Below are positions 23,230 through 35,060 of a stretch of DNA of 64,000 bases, piece by piece. Position 1 is the stretch's first letter. Each line of letters starts with the position of its first letter. The DNA comes from Argopecten irradians. Lineage: Eukaryota > Mollusca > Bivalvia > Pectinida > Pectinidae. Below the pieces are notes generated by a model. That model worked only from the letters and a program-made list of their open reading frames with translations, was not told the origin of the DNA and made no database searches. The translations under genes and the position numbers were made by a program. The DNA lies in contig NC_091138.1 of NCBI RefSeq assembly GCF_041381155.1, positions 19,841,255-19,905,254 on the forward strand, in the 5' to 3' direction.

Positions 23230-25004
23230 AAGAAAGTATTTGGGGGAGATACTTGTATTATCAAAATGTGGGATTAGGGGGATACATATTTCATGGTCAT
23301 CAAAAAAGTATCTAGGGGAGATTTAAGTGTCATATCTAGAAGGAATTAATACATATTTGTATAGCCATAGAAAAAGTATCTATGGAGAGAAGTCTACTAT
23401 CAAGGGGTACGTAATATATATTTGATGACCATAGAAAAAGTATCAAGGGGGAGATGAGTCTAATATCTAGAGGGGATACATATTTGATGGCAATCGAAAA
23501 AGTATCTAGGAGGTAATTAGTATGATATCTAGGGGGGATACATATTTGATAGCCATAGAAGAAGTACAGTGTGTATATAGAATCAGATTTCTTTAATAAC
23601 TAGGGGGGATACATATTTGATGGCCATAGAAAAAGTATCTAAGGGGGAGATGAGTCTAATATCTAGGGGGGATACATATTTGATGGCCATCGAAAAAGTA
23701 TCTATGGGGAGAGTATAGTCTAATATCTAGGGGGGATACATATTTGATAGCCATCGAAAAAGTATCCAGGGGGAGATTAGTCTAAATTCAAGGGGGGATA
23801 CATATTTGATGGCCACCAAAAAATGTATCTAGGGGGAGATTAGTATGATATCAAGGGGGGATACATATATGATGGCCATCGTAAAAGTATCTATGGGGAG
23901 AGTATAGTCTAATATCTAGGGGGGATACATATTTGATGGCCATCGAAAAAGTATCTAGGGGGAGATTAGTATGATATCTAGGGGGGATACATATTTGATG
24001 GCCATAAAAGAAGTACAGTGTGTATATAGAATGAGATTTCTCTAATATCTAGGGTTGGATACATATTTAATGGTCATCGAAAAAGTATCTAGGGGGGAGA
24101 TAAGTCTAATATCAAGGGGGATACATATTTGATGGCAATCGAAAAAGTATCTATGGGAAGATAATAGTCTAAAATCTATGGGGGATACATATTTGATAGC
24201 CATCGAAAAAGTATCCAGGGGGAGATAATAGTCTAAAATCTATGGGGGATACATATTTGATGGCCACCGAAAAAGTATCTAGGGGGAGATTAGTATAATA
24301 TCTAGGGGGGATACATATTTGATGGCCATCGAAAAAAAATATCTAGGGGGAGATTAGTCTAATATCTAGGGGGGATACATATTTAATAGCCATCGAAAAA
24401 GTATTTAGGGGGAGATTAGTGGAATATTTAGGGGGGAGACATATTTGATGGTCATCGAAAAAGTATCTAGGGGGGGATACATATTTGATGGCCATCAAAA
24501 AAGTATCTAGGGGAAATTAGTCTAATATCTAGGGGGATACATAATTGAAAGCCATTGAAAAAGTATCTAGGGGGAGATTAGTCTAAATTCAAGGGGGGAT
24601 ACATATTTGATGGCCATCAAAAAAGTATCCAGGGGGAGATTAGTATTATATCTAGGGGGGATACATATTTGATGGCCATAAAAGAAGTACAGTGTGTTTA
24701 TAGAATGAGATTTCTCTAATATCTAGGGGGGATACATATTTGATGGCCATAGAAAAAGTATCCAGGGGGAGATTAGTATGATATCTAGGGGGGATACATA
24801 TTTGATAGCCATTGAAAAAGTATCTAGGGGGAGATTAGTATTATATCTAGGGGGGATACATATTTGATGGCCATAGAAGAAGTACAGTGTGTATATAGAA
24901 TGAGATTTATCTAATATCTAGGGGGGATACATATTTGATGGCCATCGAAAAAGTATCTAGGGGGAGATTAGTATGATATCTAGAGGGAATACATATTAAA
25001 TATT
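23230..25004 (+). repeat. left (G-rich) arm: about 28 units of 62 bp
   Basis: Units read CTAGGGGGGATACATATT, then TGATGGCCATCGAAAAAG, TATCTAGGGGGAGATTAG and a short variable tail. Copies are diverged, especially before 23500. A variant unit carrying AGAAGTACAGTGTGTATATA recurs about four times (near 23560, 24005, 24680, 24875), marking higher-order duplication inside this arm. Confidence 0.93.
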
Positions 25005-27175
25005 AACTAATCTCCCCCTAGATACTTTTTCGATGGCCATCAAATATGTATCCCCCTTGATATTAGACTTATCTCCCCCTAGATACTTTTTCTATGGCCA
25101 TCAAATATGTATCCCCCCTAGATATTAGACTTATCTCCCCCTAGATACTTTTTCTATGGCCATCAAATATGTATCCCCCTTAGATATCACACTAATCTCC
25201 CCCTAGATACTTTTTCGATGGCCATCAAATATGTATCCCCCCTAGATATTACACTAATCTCCTAGATACTTTTTCAATGGCCATCAAATATGTACCCCCC
25301 CTAGATATTAGACTTATCTCCCCCTAGATACTTTTTCGATAGCCATCAAATATGTATCCCCCCTAGATATCACACTAATCTCCCCCTAGATACTTTTTCG
25401 ATGGCCATCAAATATGTATCCCCCCTATATATTAGACTTATCTCCCCCTAGATACTTTTTCGATAGCCATCAAATATGTATCCCCCTTAGATATCACATT
25501 AATCTTCCCCTAGATACTTTTTCGAAGGCCATCAAATATGTATCCCCCCTAGATATCACAGTAATCTCCCCCTAGATACTTTTTCGATGGCCATCAAATA
25601 TGTATCCCCCCTAGATATTAGACTTATCTCCCCCTAGATACTTTTTCTATAGCCATCAAATATGTATCCCCCTTAGATATCACACTAATCTCCCCCTAGA
25701 TACTTTTTCGATGGCCATCAAATATGTATCCCCCCTAGATATTACACTAATCTCCTAGATACTTTTTCTATGGCCATCAAATATGTATCCCCCTTAGATA
25801 TCACACTAATCTCCCCCTAGATACTTTTTCGATGGCCATCAAATATGTATCCCCCCTAGATATTACACTAATCTCCCCCTAGATACTTTTTCGATGGCCA
25901 TCAAATATGTATCCCCCCTAGATATAATACTAATCTCCCCCTAGATACTTTTTCTATAGCCATCAAATATGTATCCCCCTTAGATATCACACTAATCTCC
26001 CCCTAGATACTTTTTCGATGGCCATCAAATATGTATCCCCCCTAGATATTACACTAATCTCCTAGATACTTTTTCTATGGCCATCAAATATGTATCCCCC
26101 CTAGATATCACACTAATCTCCCCCTAATTACTTTTTCTATGGCCATCAAATATGTATCCCCCCTAGATATCACACTAATCTCCCCCTAGATACTTTTTCG
26201 ATGGCCATCAAATATGTATCCCCCCTAGATATTAGACTTATCTCCCCCTAGATACTTTTTCTATGGCCATCAAATATGTATCCCCCTTAGATATCACACT
26301 AATCTCCCCCTAGATACTTTTTCAATGGCCATCAAATATGTATCCCCCCTAGATATTAGACTTATCTCCCCCTAGATACTTTTTCTATAGCCATCAAATA
26401 TGTATCCCCCTTAGATATCACACTAATCTCCCCCTAGATACTTTTTCGATGGCCATCAAATATGTATCCCCCCTAGATATTACACTAATCTCCTAGATAC
26501 TTTTTCTATGGCCATCAAATATGTATCCCCCCTAGATATCACACTAATCTCCCCCTAGATACTTTTTCGATGGCCATCAAATATGTATCCCCCCTAGATA
26601 TTAGACTTATCTCCCCCTAGATACTTTTTCTATGGCCATCAAATATGTATCCCCCTTAGATATCACACTAATCTCCCCCTAGATACTTTTTCAATGGCCA
26701 TCAAATATGTATCCCCCCTAGATATTAGACTTATCTCCCCCTAGATACTTTTTCGATAGCCATCAAATATGTATCCCCCCTAAATATCACACTAATCTCC
26801 CCCTAGATACTTTTTCGATGGCCATCAAATATGTATCCCCCCTATATATTAGACTTATCTCCCCCTAGATACTTTTTCGATGGCCATCAAATATGTATCC
26901 CCCCTAGATATTAGACTTATCTCCCCCTAGATACTTTTTCGATAGCCATCAAATATGTATCCCCCCTAGATATCACACTAATCTCCCCCTAGATACTTTT
27001 TCGATGGCCATCAAATATGTATCCACCCTAGATATTCACTAATTTCTATCTAGATATTTTCTCGATAGCCATCAAATATGTATCCCCCTTTGATATTACA
27101 CTTATCTCCCCTAGATAATTTTTCTATGCATGCATGGACATCAGATATGTATCCCCCCTAGATAACACACTTATT
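25005..27175 (-). repeat. right (C-rich) arm: about 35 units of 62 bp
   Basis: Reverse complement of the left-arm unit (TAATCTCCCCCTAGATAC, TTTTTCGATGGCCATCAAA, TATGTATCCCCCCTAGATAT). Copies are much more uniform than in the left arm. A 4-base-deleted variant (TAATCTCCTAGATAC) recurs about four times, and the left-arm 'AGAAGTACAGTG' variant was not seen here, so the arms evolved separately after inversion. Confidence 0.95.
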
Positions 27176-28882
27176 TATCCTCCCTGTTTGTAAAATTCCA
27201 GTTAAAACATATTGAGGATTGAATTATTGATGTATATATATGTATATATGCTTTCCAAATCTTAAAGCTATATGGTCCATAGCGGGGTGAAATGTTTGAT
27301 GGTGTGAAAATCATTCAGATTGAAAGATAAACATGTTTTTGATCTATGCAGGTTTAGATGAAAACATACCTACAGAAGTCCATTCACAATATTACTAAAT
27401 AACACTGTGGAAATGTGAAATGAATTTGTAGACCACACCCACATTAAATTTTTTACCTAATTAGTTTTAATGCATATAAGTACGCATTTCACTGTATGAT
27501 TGTTGCAGTGGTTGATTTACTGCCAAAATTCATTTTGAACTCTTAATTATTATTTGTACACGTAAATTGTGATATATGCATTCCATAATTGGATTTAAAG
27601 ATATTTACTTTGTAATCTCCCTAAGATATTTTATGAGCACCATACATGCATGTACATACAGTAGTATTTTAGTTTAAAGATGATTTCATTGAAAAAAAGA
27701 TAATGATTGATTATAATTGATTTTCAAATTCATTTATATATTATAGTAGATAGTCGGATGTTGACGCATATCAAACACAAAAAACCCTGAATGATGTTAT
27801 AAAAATTTGTACAGGTAATTTTTCAAAACTCATATATTGGCAGCTCAATGTTCAACCCCATCCAATATCTTCTGTCTGCCTCTGTGTCTGCATCCATAAA
27901 ATGCTAAAACAGGTCCCCACCTATTGTATTAATTGTTGTGTGGTATTGATAAAAACAATGCTAGCTACATGTATAGCCCTGAGATAATCCCTGATAATTA
28001 TATCCTTTCTTCTACATGTGTATTACAAATTAATGTCAATTATTGATCATGGTATTGTATAATGTATTTTATCTTGATCAATGCAGACACTTTAACAAAC
28101 AAATTGATCATAAAAAAATATATACATCACATTGTATACACCATTTATTTATTGGAAAATATTAGGTTTCCAATTTGCAATAACATTTATATCTGCAGGC
28201 ATGTTCATAATGCTTCATTATATTGGGGTCTTCTTCGAACACCAACTCTAATTATTTTAATGATCGAATCATATTGGAACTCATATTGGAACATATATAT
28301 CAGCATAATATACCATGATATTAAAAAAGTTTCTGATTGTATTTAATTTAATTGTGTATTATTTTGTTGATCACATAAAATTAGTTAAAGCATTTTTAAC
28401 ATTAGTTTTTAGATATTATCTATTCTCTATAATCATTATTATTTCCTTACTATATACATGTATTTAATTACACTTATATGACTATAGTGCATGCAGTTAG
28501 TATACACAGCTGTCGCTTATTTAATTGTGTATACATAAAATGCAAGTTTCATGTTATATCTGTACACTAAAAAGTATAATTAGATAGTTACATTTCAAAA
28601 CAAATTTTATCTCATAGTTTGGTTTTGGATTGATGCTTATTCTCACTGTTGTGATGATGTGGTAGCTATATATATATATATACACACAGGTAATTTTATA
28701 GGTGCCCTCTACCTGTATCAGTGTCAGGTGTGACCCCCCCCCACTGTGCTGTTATGTAATACAGGTAGACCAGGTGTAATTTACTACCTGTACAGTCACT
28801 TTGTCACCTATATAGGCATATACTGCTGATTTTCTGTTTATTTTCTTAACATTACCAATCTTTATTTGGAAAGCATAAACAG
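27176..28882. other. right inner flank of the foldback element
   Basis: AT-rich sequence with a TA microsatellite at about 28668-28681 and ACAGGTA motifs at 28690-28810. About twice as long as the left flank, so the element is asymmetric; extra unique DNA may have been inserted. The 94-residue plus-strand frame at 28062 is AT-driven and not convincing. Confidence 0.5.
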
Positions 28883-28985
28883 ACAATGGGGGGATACTTT
28901 TTTGATAGGGTGGATACTTTTTTGATGGGCAGAAAAAGTATCCGGATACTTTTTTGATGGGGGATACTTTTTTGATATGACACCG
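28883..28985 (-). repeat. right terminal inverted repeat of the foldback element
   Basis: Inverted counterpart of 22229-22360, ending TTTGATATGACACCG at 28985. It is shorter than the left copy by about one motif. Confidence 0.8.
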
Positions 28986-31608
28986 TCACTCGTACGCTTC
29001 ACTCTATAAATAGATTTAAATCTTAAAAGGTTGTGTAACATCATATCACTGTGGTGTGTTAGACTGGATTATAACACCGTTTGGTGTCACCGGGCTAATT
29101 ATCCTTATACAAATCTATATAACATCACAACAACCTAGTCTAGGCTGTTCAGCAATAAAGCTTCAATTGTTGATATCAGCAGGTTGAAGTATTGTTCAAT
29201 TGAAATTTGTGACTAAGAAAATAATGAATTAGTTTTGTTAGGTATTGATAGATACAAGAAATTAGGACATATAATATGAGATGTAAAGTAAATTGTTATC
29301 AAGTTTCAGAGAATAAGGGTTCTTTTATTCACAAAGTGAATGTTAGTGTGTGTGTGTAAAACATAGGATTTTCTCGCCAAAAGTTCTAACCAATAATATG
29401 CTATGAGAATATTTGACGCTGAAGGATGCAGATTATATGCAAGACAACAAAGAAATGACATCATGTCCTGTCTGTGGAGTGAAGTCATCCCGTTTGGGTG
29501 TGACGTCCTGTCAGATGTGCCATTCCTGTCACAAATATGCCCCTATGCACCTAAGCAGTAATTTTCTCCTGTCTCAAAGAACTCAAATCACAAAAGATAT
29601 TTTATAATGCTATGAAAATGATGGACTAGAAAAAAAAACATATTTTCCTTTGGTAATAGTGGTTAAGATGGGTGTTTTCCAAAGATCTAAAATTTAAAGA
29701 TTTAGAGATGAATTGCACATGAGTAGATAAATCATTGTGCATAAATATTCTGGTAGTTATTGTGGCTTCCAATACTGGTAATTGTGAAGAAGAAAAAAAA
29801 TGCTCAAAATTTCATAAATAAGTCCAATTCTGCACGCATTTAGCAATTTTCAATAATTACCCTTAAATTATATCCTATCATGCCTCCACTTGGCAAAACA
29901 AATTGTAAATCATGTGTTAATACAATAAATTATATGGTAATGGCTGCAGAAAGCCAACAGTTTCCCAGCCCAGGGTGACCTATAAATTATAGAGCTGATA
30001 GCTTGTGGTTGGTCTAGTGGAGATAGAATTAATCATATGATTTAGCTCAATTACTCAGTAAGTGCTCCCAGTATCAGATACAACTTATATTATCTTTATG
30101 GATGGGTAGACAAATAAATGGCCTCCAGCGGAAACTTGAGCCGAACAAAAAAAATGTCAACAGAATTGAGGTTTGAGACAGAAATTTTTGTGTAGGCTTT
30201 GATACAAGGGCCATAGAATAAGAAATGTTTTATTATTTATCGAGATGCTCAGTGTCCTCAAGGGGCAAGCATTCTAAATACAAGGGAACTCTGTCCTAAT
30301 CTATGTCTGATATGTTTAATTTGATAATGTTAGGGTAAGCTCAAGATTGTCCTAGGATCTAGTATTCATGAGACTTCATTTGGTGTGTCTGCCACAATAT
30401 CTCACGATATCTCTTATTGGGATTTGATAAGGCGGTGCTGCAGTATGCATCTAAATGTCAACAAAACTGCAATCTAAAGCAAGTGGGAACTTCTGGTCTA
30501 TGAATATGTTAAATCTTTATCTTCCCCCAGATATCTGTGATCTAGAGGAAGCCAGCAGTCTTTATCAAGGATTTATACTATCTGTGTCCAGGGCGTCTGT
30601 AGTGTTTATGAATTTATGTCCATATCTTTGCTATCTGTAGAGTCCGGAGTCACAGTTCTGCCTGAGTCTATCTCTCCAGTAGCGGGTCTGTGTGTCCAGG
30701 GCCGGAATTAGGGGAAGTGGAGTAGACAGTTGTATAGTAGAGTATATGTGTTTATATCGTGGCCGTGATACCTGGTAAACACACAGCACCCCATCTGTCT
30801 GACCGGCAACACTTGTAACCAATATATGTACCCTGACACCTGATAACATGGGTACACCTCTGTATCTTTACCTGATAGACCCTTTACCCCAGTTACGTAA
30901 CGTTGTTATAGGTCTCAACAAAGGTAAGGCACAACTTGGAGTCCAGAAAGTTATAGAGTAACCATAGGCTATGAGTAGCATACAGTAATAGTGGGGAGGG
31001 GGGTCATGATGTGGCAGCATTCCTCTTAAATACTGAAACTACTTACTGAGGTTGAATTCAAGTTAAACAAAAGCTTCAAACTGATCAAATTTGAGATATT
31101 GTTGAATCTTTAAAAAAAAAAAAAAAGGAAAAAAGCCATTGAAGTACCCAGAGGAGAATGACCGACCTCCAATCAATACCTGGCAACTGCCCACCCAAGG
31201 TGGGTATCACTTTCAACTCAGGTGTGGAGAGTTAGTGATAGTCGTCTTGAAAACTCCGCGATTCTGTACAAAAAACTTTGTAGACAGTTAGTAGTAGTAC
31301 TAGTAGCAGGTTCAATCCTTAATCATCTGTTGTAATATTACATCAACATGTTGATAAGGAAGCTACAAAGGTAGACAAAGGTGTCGGTGAGGGATCGAGG
31401 GATTGGTGATGTGATAGGAAATGACATGTAATTAGGAGTCCAGTGCCAATTTCTACTGATCACTGTGACAGCTGAGCCAAAATGGTGTAACGCTTCCCAG
31501 CAGCTGTATTTCCTAGTTACATAGCTTCCTGGCAGGTTAGTACTGCTTTGTTGGTTTTGGAGGAGTGATCATCTGACAGGAGAAACAAACAGTAGGTATA
31601 AGGACTTT
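28986..31608. other. non-coding stretch with one Cys-rich patch
   Basis: Mostly AT-rich without coding character. It contains the Cys-rich open patch at 29432-29557 (listed separately) and an A-run near 31111-31125. A strong 3' splice-like site (CTTCCCCCAG) near 30530 precedes a short frame, but no matching 5' splice site was found. Confidence 0.4.
29432..29557 (+). CDS. doubtful Cys-rich exon (zinc-finger-like)
   Basis: Open segment encoding a CxxC-x11-CxxCxxC pattern (CPVCGVKSSRLGVTSC, then QMCHSCHKY). The spacing and the residues CGxKSSxxGVTSC recall the first zinc module of nuclear-receptor DNA-binding domains, where the usual gap between Cys pairs is 13 rather than 11. The flanking splice sites (GATGCAG| and AGCA|GTAATT) are weak, with no pyrimidine tract. 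It could be an exon of an unknown gene, a fossil, or chance. Confidence 0.22.
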
Positions 31609-32887
31609 GGGTAGGGATAGTCTTAGAACTGAGGTTAGGTAGGGGGTTTGGATGGGTAGGGATAGTCTTGGAACTGAGGTTAAGTAGGGGGTTTGGATGG
31701 GTAGGGATAGTCTTGGAACTGAGGTTAGGTAGGGGGTTTGGATGGGTAGGGATAGTCTTGGAACTGAGGTTAAGTAGGGGGTTTGGATGGGTAGGGATAG
31801 TCTTGGAACTGAGGTTAGGTAGGGGGTTTGGATGGGTAGGGATAGTCTTGGAACTGAGGTTAAGTAGGGGGTTTGGATGGGTAGGGATAGTCTTGGAACT
31901 GAGGTTAGGTAGGGGGTTTGGATGGGTAGGGATAGTCTTGGAACTGATGTTAAGTAGGGGGTTTGGATGGGTAGGGATAGTCTTGGAACTGAGGTTAGGT
32001 AGGGGGTTTGGATGGGTAGGGATAGTCTTGGAACTGAGGTTAGGTAGGGGGTTTGGATGGGTAGGGATAGTCTTGGAACTGAGGTTAAGTAGGGGGTTTT
32101 GATGGGTAGGGATAGTCTTGGAACTGAGGTTAAGTAGGGGGTTTGGATGGGTAGGGATAGTCTTGGAACTGAGGTTAGGTAGGGGGTTTGGATGGGTAGG
32201 GATAGTCTTGGAACTGAGGTTAAGTAGGGGGTTTGGATGGGTAGGGATAGTCTTGGAACTGAGGTTAGGTAGGGGGTTTGGATGGGTATGGATAGTCTTG
32301 GAACTGAGGTTAAGTAGGGGGTTTGGATGGGTAGGGATAGTCTTGGAACTGAGGTTAGGTAGGGGGTTTGGATGGGTAGGGATAGTCTTGGAACTGAGGT
32401 TAGGTAGGGGGTTTGGATGGGTAGGGATAGTCTTGGAACTGAGGTTAAGTAGGGGGTTTGGATGGGTAGGGATAGTCTTGGAACTGAGGTTAGGTAGGGG
32501 GTTTGGATGGGTAGGGATAGTCTTGGAACTGAGGTTAGGTAGGGGGTTTGGATGGGTAGGGAAAGTCTTGGAACTGAGGTTAGGTAGGGGGTTTGGATGG
32601 GTAGGGATAGTCTTGGAACTGAGGTTAGGTAGGGGGTTTGGATGGGTAGGGATAGTCTTGGAGCTGAGGTTAGGTAGGGGGTTTGGATGGGTAGGGATAG
32701 TCTTGGATGGGTAGGGATAGTCTTAGAACTGAGGTTAGGTAGGGGGTTTGGATGGGTAGGGATAGTCTTGGAACTGAGGTTAGGTAGGGGGTTTGGATGT
32801 GTAGGGATAGTCTTGGAACTGAGGTTAGGTAGGGGGTTTGGATGGGTAGGGATAGTCTTGGAACTGAGGTTAGGTTGGGGGTTTGGA
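31609..32887. repeat. 45-bp G-rich minisatellite, about 28 copies
   Basis: Units of 45 bp containing GGGATAGTCTTGGAACTGAG and TAGGTAGGGGGTTTGGATGG. Two variants (TTAGGTAGGG and TTAAGTAGGG) alternate through the first nine copies, then the G variant dominates to the right. A partial unit sits at about 32700-32720. The period is a multiple of three, so plus-strand frames of 144 and 198 codons run through it with a 15-residue repeat; stop-free by composition rather than selection, in my reading. Confidence 0.95.
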
Positions 32888-34869
32888 GGAAGTTATAAGA
32901 GAATTCTAAAAGAAAGACCATCAGTATTGATATACATATGAAGTTCGGGTGAGAATTGTGGAGACAAAATGAGGGAGGGATTAGGGTGTCTGTAGAAGAG
33001 GTTGAGAAGTGATCAGGGAAAGAGTCTAAAGACAGATGACAGACAGTGTGTATTTGAAATAGAGCCAAATAAAGCCAATTTTGTTTAGGATATGTGACTT
33101 GTAATATCAGTCCTGTGTATATATAGGTAAAAATTAAAGGTTGTTTATTATGTAGATATAATGGTAGTGTTATGGGTAAGGCTGCAATATAAACCCCAGC
33201 ATTCAAAGTTTTAAGGATTAGAATTGTCTGTGTAATAAGTATAGTTTATCCATTATTCGAGGTCTTGGATGAACAGTGAGTATTAACCTTGATGATTATT
33301 TTGGGGTAGTATTGATGCCCTGAAGACAGTACCTTACTGTCCCTCACCAATCATCAACATTCTGGACATTCTGTGTTGAGAAATGTTAGTAAACTCTACA
33401 GATGCTGCTCAACACATCAAAGCATGTTTAACAATAAATTTAAAATAAGTAATTATAGCATTCATTGTTGTGTATTTCCACCCAGTGCAGCCTCAATATT
33501 TTACTTCCTGACATTTCTGTCCACATTTGAGTTTTCCCTGGACTATTGGCGTCTGGATTACCGTGGCTCTACTGTAGAAATTGGCTATAATCTAATTTTA
33601 GATGAACTACTCTAATCAGTACACATTGTTCTTCGGGATATATTGGTCTGGGGGATACACATTTTTTTTTCTATAAAATGTGTAAGAAATTGTAAGTGAA
33701 TAAGTGAATAGAAATTATTCTGGCACCAGAACCTATCACAAAGTACATATAAGACATAAGCTAAACAGTTTGCCCACAGGTCTCAAAGTCAAATCATGGT
33801 GGAAATAGCCATTAGAATGTTTCACCACGGAAACAGATTTAATTTGTAGGGGGTCTGAGGTAACAGGCCGACATCCAGCTGTTGCTATGGCTCCAAAGCC
33901 CTTAATATTTGTGTGCCTTTTGACTCTCCTCGCCTTTCTCCCCGATCTGATCCTGTGTCGGGCCACATCTATCCATTAATGTATCATATAAATATAGCAG
34001 AGGAAGTCCAACAGGGGCAGGCATTATAACCGATATAAAATCCTGGTATGAAAATGTTTCACAAATAAACTACAACTGATAGATATTCAGTACTTCTCCA
34101 ATTCCTATTTCTTTATATTCGGATTAGTGCCATAAAGTTCACACAGAAGCTAGTTTATATTACCTTATTTGGATACAGCAATTATAGACGGGCATTCTAT
34201 AGCTCCATAAATTATCTCTTTATTGGTTGGAACTGAATTACATGTATTTTAACCTGAAGAATACATTGTGTATGTATGAGGCAGCACTACTCATGATGGA
34301 GAATTTCCATATTAATTTACTGCTATAACATTGGTTATGAGCAACACTCTTTATTATTCACCCATTTGGCTTAATTCAAATGTCACGAGTTGTAATGAAA
34401 ATAGAAATTTAAAATGAAATATTTCCGTATTGTTGATGATGTGTGAAGTTGATTAACTCATGTTCATTGAAATGTTTATTATGATGTGTTGAGTAATGTG
34501 GCATGCTTTATGCTCTTCAGGACCGGGGTTTAATGAGATGATCAAGTTAAGACCACTTCAATTTATTGTGAATACCATATTTAACCCATTAAATTGTCCT
34601 TATCCTCATCAAATTATCAGATGTACCAAATTTATGTTTGTAAATGGGCTTGTACTTTGATAAACATAAAGAGAATATATAATGACTTTGTATCAAATCA
34701 CTGCTTATATACATGGCTATCACATTTTTAATTGAAATAAATTGTAGGTTATGAGTGACATCAAAATTGACTTTGAATATCTATTTAATGGTGCTAATCA
34801 CAATTTCTAAAGATATCAATCTAATACAGAAAAAAAGATTAAGTAATTTTGCTATAAAGATTATAAAGA
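32888..34869. other. non-coding stretch with a pogo-like fragment
   Basis: Bases about 33505-33582 match the right end of the pogo-like element at 49099-49417 (shared CTGACATTTC, TATTGGC and a degenerate terminal CTCTACTG). The small basic frame at 33736-33966 (minus) is not convincing. Confidence 0.4.
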
Positions 34870-35060
34870 GTGATTGGCAGTGGTCATTACCACAAGCCCT
34901 CCACCACACGGTTGTGAGTTTGAATCTCATGTAGGGCAATTGATAGGTACTGGTTGTTGGCTGGTGGTTTTCTCCCCGGGTACTCCGGCTTTCATCCACC
35001 ATCAAATCTGGCACATCCTTCAATGACCCTGGCAAACCAAACTTATATACATAACTATAC
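34870..35060 (+). mobile_element. tRNA-derived SINE
   Basis: A tRNA-like head carries a Pol III A box (TGGCAGTGG, 34875-34883) and B box (GAGTTTGAATCTC, 34916-34928) at tRNA-like spacing. It is followed by a segment with CTCCCCGGGTACTCCGGCTT (about 34971-34990), which resembles the conserved central domain of broadly distributed animal SINEs. No long poly-A tail is visible. Confidence 0.65.

Larger units (their letters stand above)
22229..28985. mobile_element. giant foldback-like element (6.76 kb inverted structure)
   Basis: The outer ends are inverted copies: CGGTGTCATATCAAA at 22229 faces TTTGATATGACACCG ending at 28985, each continuing through about 100 bases of CATCAAAAAAGTATCC-type motifs (22229-22360 and 28883-28985). 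About 200 bp inward, a second inverted block rich in ACAGGTA and AATTACACCTGGT remains recognisable on both sides. The core is two opposed arrays of about 62-bp units meeting near 25005. No transposase-like frame lies inside and I see no clear target-site duplication. Foldback elements (FB, Galileo type) share the plan of long inverted repeats built of subrepeats; assignment to that class is inference. Confidence 0.75.

Noticed and set aside
28062-28346. 94-residue plus-strand ORF inside the foldback element as a transposase
   Set aside because: Ile/Tyr/Asn-rich peptide typical of AT-rich noise with no catalytic motif.
31668-32714. Long plus-strand ORFs of 144 and 198 codons
   Set aside because: They consist solely of the 45-bp minisatellite; absence of stops follows from the unit and the period divisible by three.
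31630-32880. TTAGG-containing repeats as telomeric DNA
   Set aside because: TTAGG appears only once per 45-bp unit; no TTAGGG tandem run exists.
32670-33206. 178-residue minus-strand ORF
   Set aside because: Half of it is the 45-bp array read backwards and the rest is low-information sequence; no splice or start context.
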